A stretch of 23,631 nt of DNA. Origin: a virus. The translations under genes and the position numbers were made by a program. Every line of letters starts with the position of its first letter. Position 1 is the stretch's first letter. The stretch covers positions 1 to 23,631 of the IMG/VR virus record IMGVR_UViG_3300049893_003531. The stretch is one strand, 5' to 3'. Below the pieces are notes generated by a model that was not told the origin of the DNA, did not search any database, and saw only the letters and a list, made by a program, of their open reading frames with translations. Of this stretch, positions 20,162 to 23,631 are shown one piece after another.

Positions 20162-20836
20162 ATGTCGCGCATCTTCATCACTCAGCGGGAGCTAAACTTC
20201 ATTGCTGACATCACAAAAGAGTACGTCAAGGACGTTCTCGGAAACAAGATCTACCTCTATCCGATCTCCGAGCTGAAGACTAAGGCGCATGACGTCTACA
20301 ACGAAGCTCTTCAGAAGGTGTATGACAATCCGATTGCGATCGATGCAGTCGTAGATGCTCAGTACCAGCAAGACACCAAGATTGACAAATTCGGAGTCGA
20401 CAATCAGTACAAGCTGGAGGTCTTTCTTCAGTATAGAGACTTGGTCGACAAGGGCATCGAGGTGATGATTGGAGACGTCTTCTCCTTCAGCGACATCTTC
20501 TATGAGGTGACTAACGTCACAGTCATCAAGAACATCTTTGGTCTCCCTGAACACAGAGCTGGTGTCAAGATTGTTGGAACGAAAGCGCGTCAAGGTCTAT
20601 TTGATGCGCCTCTCATTGGTCCCACTGATTACGCTCGAACAGACGCAGATGCTGTCCAGAACACATTTGTTCAGCAGCGGGGCGAAGCCACAGACCCATA
20701 CGGAAATCCTACGGGAGACTTCAGAGAGCTTATTAAGAACGGAGCTCTAGATCCTGCTATGTCTGGTCCTCGTGAAGTGTCTCCCAAGGGCGACCACGAG
20801 AATGTTGGATCTTCTTTTTACGACGAAGACGAGTGA
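20162..20836 (+). CDS. Probable neck protein (T4 gp14-like)
   Basis: This 224-residue protein is close in size to T4 gp14 (256). Between an N-terminal helical part (MSRIFITQRELNFIADITKE) and a disordered tail lies a compact strand-rich stretch: GIEVMIGDVFSFSDIFYEVTNV followed by the FGLPEHRAGVKIVGTKARQG block. This corresponds in layout to gp14's [20 protein letters not shown] segment. The acidic tail GSSFYDEDE also resembles the gp14 ending. gp14 forms part of the head-to-tail neck. The following gene starts 3 bases after the stop. Assignment is moderately secure from order and pattern. Confidence 0.75.
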   Translation: MSRIFITQRELNFIADITKEYVKDVLGNKIYLYPISELKTKAHDVYNEALQKVYDNPIAIDAVVDAQYQQDTKIDKFGVDNQYKLEVFLQYRDLVDKGIEVMIGDVFSFSDIFYEVTNVTVIKNIFGLPEHRAGVKIVGTKARQGLFDAPLIGPTDYARTDADAVQNTFVQQRGEATDPYGNPTGDFRELIKNGALDPAMSGPREVSPKGDHENVGSSFYDEDE

Positions 20837-20839
20837 CCC

Positions 20840-21970
20840 ATGCCCACCCGATATTTTTCTCGAGGTCAAAGCAACCAACTGCAGCCGCCGCTGCCCACAG
20901 GCTATGAGGTCGGTTCAGGCCCTCACGATCTGTACATACCTCCGGTCGGTCTTACAGACGTCGACCGTGCTCTATTCAATCTTTTCAAGGACGAGATTTC
21001 ACCCGTCGTCGCCGACAAGGGGCCGGGCGCGGAGAAGAAAGTCCCAATCATTTTCGCTTCGGCAGAGAAGTGGGCCATGTTCAAAAAGCAGAGAGGCGTC
21101 CGAGACAGGAATGACTCTCTCATCATTCCTCTGATCACCATTGTGCGCACCGACGTGAGTCAGGACATTTCGTCTGACGTTACCGGCCGCGGAATCAACC
21201 AACAGACAGGAGAGCTGGTGGTCAGAAGAAAACTTGATAAATCAGACCGTGGTTACCAAGCCCTGATTAATCGATTTCTTCTGAGGAACCAACCAAACGT
21301 CGCAGTGCCATCTGTTCAGTCGACGCAAGAGTCTCTGGCAACAGAGCGACAAGTGGGCGACCTGGCCGATCCTTCTTACGATCGACAGGGCGGACCTTAC
21401 TTGGAGTCCAACATCACGAACAACATCGTGGAGACCATCGTGGTGCCCTCCCCACAGTTCTACACTGTGAAGTACGAGGTCACGATCTGGACGCAGTTCA
21501 TCCAGCACTCCAACCAGATCATCGAGAAGATCGTGTCTTCTTACCTCCCGCAGGGTCAATGCTGGCGCCTCGACACGCCCGCCGGCTACTGGTTTGTTGC
21601 CTCTGTCGACGGTGGAGCCTTTGCTTCAGAAAACAACTTCGACGACATGTCACAGCAGGAGAAGTTCATCAAGCACACGTTCTCTGTCGTAGTTCCTGCT
21701 TATTTCTTTATTCCGCGTTTGCCCGGAACTCCCATTCCTGTCAAACGATACGTGTCGTCTCCGACGATCACATTTGACGTAGATCCTTCGTCCGAGAACG
21801 AGCTCGAGGTCACTTGCGCTGATCCGACAGACACTTCTGATCCTACTCTTCCAATGACGTCTTTGTTGTCGCCCAGAAAAATCAAGGTTGTCGCATCGAG
21901 AAAGACGTGCGAGACCGTGTTCACTGGCGCTCAACTGCAGGGACTTGAAATTGTGATTGTTGGAAAGTGA
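20840..21970 (+). CDS. Probable tail sheath stabiliser/completion protein (T4 gp15-like)
   Basis: The 376-residue protein has a region IIFASAEKWAMFKKQRG...SLIIPLITIVRTDVSQD matching the gp15 layout (imposed-strand segment, then a conserved IPLI-type block). It continues with QFYTVKYEVTIWTQFIQHSNQIIEKIVSSYLPQ, the best-known part of the family, followed by FIKHTFSVVVPAYFFIPR. T4 gp15 (272 residues) caps the tail tube and sheath before joining the neck. The length excess lies in Pro/Ser/Asp-rich C-terminal and central segments. It starts 3 bases after the gp14-like gene and is followed by the sheath gene, as expected for this function. Confidence 0.82.
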   Translation: MPTRYFSRGQSNQLQPPLPTGYEVGSGPHDLYIPPVGLTDVDRALFNLFKDEISPVVADKGPGAEKKVPIIFASAEKWAMFKKQRGVRDRNDSLIIPLITIVRTDVSQDISSDVTGRGINQQTGELVVRRKLDKSDRGYQALINRFLLRNQPNVAVPSVQSTQESLATERQVGDLADPSYDRQGGPYLESNITNNIVETIVVPSPQFYTVKYEVTIWTQFIQHSNQIIEKIVSSYLPQGQCWRLDTPAGYWFVASVDGGAFASENNFDDMSQQEKFIKHTFSVVVPAYFFIPRLPGTPIPVKRYVSSPTITFDVDPSSENELEVTCADPTDTSDPTLPMTSLLSPRKIKVVASRKTCETVFTGAQLQGLEIVIVGK

Positions 21971-21985
21971 TTCGTGGAATTTCGT

Positions 21986-21995
21986 GTGATACTTA
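21986..21995 (+). promoter_or_regulatory. Candidate late promoter GTGATACTTA before the tail sheath gene
   Basis: This is an exact 10-base repeat of the element at 6844-6853. The predicted transcript start near 22001 gives a 25-base leader with the strong AAGGAG ribosome site (22013-22018) before ATG 22026. The 55-base gap otherwise holds nothing else recognisable. Confidence 0.6.
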
Positions 21996-22025
21996 TCGGA
22001 GAACGCGAAGTCAAGGAGATATGTA

Positions 22026-23631
22026 ATGTCAGAGCAGACCTTCAAGTCGCCGAATTTCTACGAGCGTGAGATCGACCTATCGGCGCCCACCACGAAGGGC
22101 CCCGTCGGCGTCCCCGCGGCCGTCATCGGCACATCCAACAAGGGTCCGGCATTCGTCCCGTACACGGTGGCTAACTTCAGCGAATTCGCTGATAAGTTTG
22201 GCGGTCTGGATCCGAAGCACTACGGTCCCTATGCCGCGAATGAATACCTGAAGCACCGGTCTGCTCTCACGTACTTGAGAGTCCTCGGGGCGGGTTCCAA
22301 TGCCTCGGACGCGGATCTGACGAACACCCAGACAAAGGGAATTGTTAGAAACGCTGGATTTACTCTGGGCGGAACCGCTGCAGGAGACGGACGCCACAAG
22401 GGAGTTGTGCAGTTCCTTGTCGCCAACCACACGTTGGGCTCCAAGGAGGCAGCTGGCCTCCCGATGTTCACAGACAACGACACGGTTCAGGGATCTGCAG
22501 TCAACCTCGTGCGCGCGGAGATCATGACTCCCAACACGTCAAGAGTGATGATTGCACCCTTCTCCACGTTCTCGGGAGTTCCTTCGCAAGACAGCACGAC
22601 CGTTTCGTCGGGCAAGTTCAAGCTTGTCATCTCCTCGTCGCTTGGAACTGCCTTCGCTAACGACGACGGCTTTCCGGGAGTCAAGATCTACACAGCGTCA
22701 TTCGACCCATCCGACAAAGATTACTTCGGAAAGCTGCTCAACACAGATCCCGACAAGTTCTACCAGGCTCAGCACTACCTCCACGCCGACTTCGCAGTGG
22801 ATGTTGCTGCTGCTTATGTCGACAACGGCGGCGCCTGCGCAATTCTTTCGGGCTCGACGAACGTGTCCACCAACGGAGACAACACGCTCTCTTTCCGCGA
22901 AGTCTTCGGTTCGTTCAACACTCGCTACACAGCACCCAAGACGTCGTTCTTCATCTCTCAGCCCTTTGGTAAGACTGAGTACGACCTCTTCAGGTTTGAA
23001 GCCATCGACGACGGCGAGTACGCCAACCAGCTCTACAAGGTTTCTATCTCGAACATCCGAGCTTCGACGAACAACGCGAACAAGTACGGAACATTCAACG
23101 TTCAGATCAGGGCATGGGACGACACTGACACGTCGCTCAATGTTATTGAGCAGTTCTCAAACTGCACGCTTGACCCAGCGTCTCCCAACTACGTGGCGAA
23201 GATGATTGGAGATCGCAAGGTCTTCTTCAACTTTGACACTGTGGATCCTGGTGAAAAGCGTCTCGTGGCGACTGGCAAGTACGACAACAAGTCGCGCTAC
23301 GTCAGAATTGTCATGGCCGATGCAGTGGAGAAGAAGCTCGTTCCTTCTGACGCTCTTCCCTTTGGATTCCGAGGTCCTGAGCACTTGAACGTCAACCCGA
23401 GCATGAAGGTCACTGATGTTCTTCCTGCATCTTCGGCTCGCCTCGGCGGAGTCCTCTCTGGCGCCGGCCTTGCTCTGACCAGCTCCTTCTTTCCTCCTGT
23501 TCCCATGAGATTCAAGGTGACACGGGGTGAGGTCTCTTCGACTGCACCTTGGGCAGGAGCTCCTGGAGCATCTGAGCAGGCGAACGTTGCCTATTACTGG
23601 GGTGTCAAATTTGAGCGAGGTTCTACCTCGT
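22026..23631 (+). CDS. Tail sheath protein (T4 gp18-like), 3'-truncated by the window
   Basis: The frame runs open from ATG 22026 through the right edge, 535 codons, with no stop. The AAGGAG site at 22013 supports this start; the ATG at 22021 is followed at once by TAA and is not used. The N-terminus TFKSPNFYEREIDLSAPT and GVPAAVIGTSNKGPAFVPYT (about 30-49), with YGPYAANEYLKHRSALTYLR, are characteristic of myovirus contractile sheath proteins, in which subunits polymerise around the tube and contract to drive it through the cell envelope. Middle segments (residues about 95-390) are beta-rich and variable, as in gp18, where the protruding domains lie. T4 gp18 has 659 residues, so perhaps a fifth of the protein lies beyond the window. 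The tail tube gene gp19 would be expected next. Confidence 0.93.
   Translation, partial: MSEQTFKSPNFYEREIDLSAPTTKGPVGVPAAVIGTSNKGPAFVPYTVANFSEFADKFGGLDPKHYGPYAANEYLKHRSALTYLRVLGAGSNASDADLTNTQTKGIVRNAGFTLGGTAAGDGRHKGVVQFLVANHTLGSKEAAGLPMFTDNDTVQGSAVNLVRAEIMTPNTSRVMIAPFSTFSGVPSQDSTTVSSGKFKLVISSSLGTAFANDDGFPGVKIYTASFDPSDKDYFGKLLNTDPDKFYQAQHYLHADFAVDVAAAYVDNGGACAILSGSTNVSTNGDNTLSFREVFGSFNTRYTAPKTSFFISQPFGKTEYDLFRFEAIDDGEYANQLYKVSISNIRASTNNANKYGTFNVQIRAWDDTDTSLNVIEQFSNCTLDPASPNYVAKMIGDRKVFFNFDTVDPGEKRLVATGKYDNKSRYVRIVMADAVEKKLVPSDALPFGFRGPEHLNVNPSMKVTDVLPASSARLGGVLSGAGLALTSSFFPPVPMRFKVTRGEVSSTAPWAGAPGASEQANVAYYWGVKFERGSTS

Noticed and set aside
22552-23205. 217-codon + strand frame rich in Ser, Thr and Arg
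   Set aside because: It lies in another frame within the tail sheath gene, whose own open frame spans to the window end with clear sheath motifs.
1-23631. CRISPR arrays, tRNA genes and integrase/attachment modules
   Set aside because: I looked for regularly spaced repeats, cloverleaf ends and recombinase motifs and saw none. The only tRNA-like structure is the tmRNA end.

Overview
The window is a 23.6 kb stretch of a T4-like contractile-tailed bacteriophage (Caudoviricetes, myovirus morphology), covering most of the DNA-packaging, head, neck and sheath genes. The evidence is a run of recognisable T4 gene families, named here by T4 equivalents: large terminase (gp17), portal (gp20), prohead protease (gp21), an acidic scaffold in the gp22 position, major capsid protein (gp23), neck proteins in the gp13 and gp14 positions, tail completion (gp15-like) and tail sheath (gp18, running off the right edge). 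TAA, TAG and TGA all act as stops. The host cannot be named. The LamG and decoration proteins suggest an aquatic phage, but this is only an impression.

Layout. Positions 1-11,662 form the packaging and capsid module, tightly packed and all on the + strand: a truncated upstream gene, TerL, a small gene, portal, an unknown protein in the gp67/gp68 position, protease, peptide deformylase, three small head-associated genes, scaffold and capsid. Positions 11,663-18,490 are an accessory island between capsid and neck. It holds a beta-rich protein, an inverted pair (putative decoration protein and LamG lectin fold) closed by a nested inverted repeat, a ParB-fold protein, a small gene with its own sigma70-like promoter, acidic and unknown proteins, a one-piece tmRNA gene, a Vsr/PD-(D/E)XK-like homing endonuclease and three tiny genes. 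Positions 18,491-23,631 hold the neck and tail genes, with a HAD phosphatase inserted between the gp13-like and gp14-like genes. T4 runs 13-14-15-17-18-20-21-22-23; here the order is 17-20-21-22-23, then 13-14-15-18.

Main signals beyond plain annotation. (1) A phage tmRNA encodes a degradation tag reading ANDNGVAPLAIAA, with G3-U70, a T-arm and an H2 helix. Its 3' end is duplicated 18 bp downstream, and the second copy carries the CCA, right where the homing endonuclease begins. (2) A short amphipathic N-terminal helix ending in a gp21-type (L/I)-x-E site recurs on several unrelated proteins, including the HAD phosphatase and the ParB-fold protein, and looks like a capsid-targeting signal. 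Two of these proteins (scaffold and ParB-fold) also share a C-terminal RWxxLxGIIK tail. (3) A TAYTTA element, which I propose as this phage's late-promoter core, precedes at least seven genes. At three it sits 4-5 bases before the ATG, implying leaderless or nearly leaderless late mRNAs. Together with the phage peptide deformylase, the tmRNA suggests the phage manages translation and protein turnover during late expression.

Limits: calls rest on reading motifs by eye. No database search, folding program or codon statistics were run.
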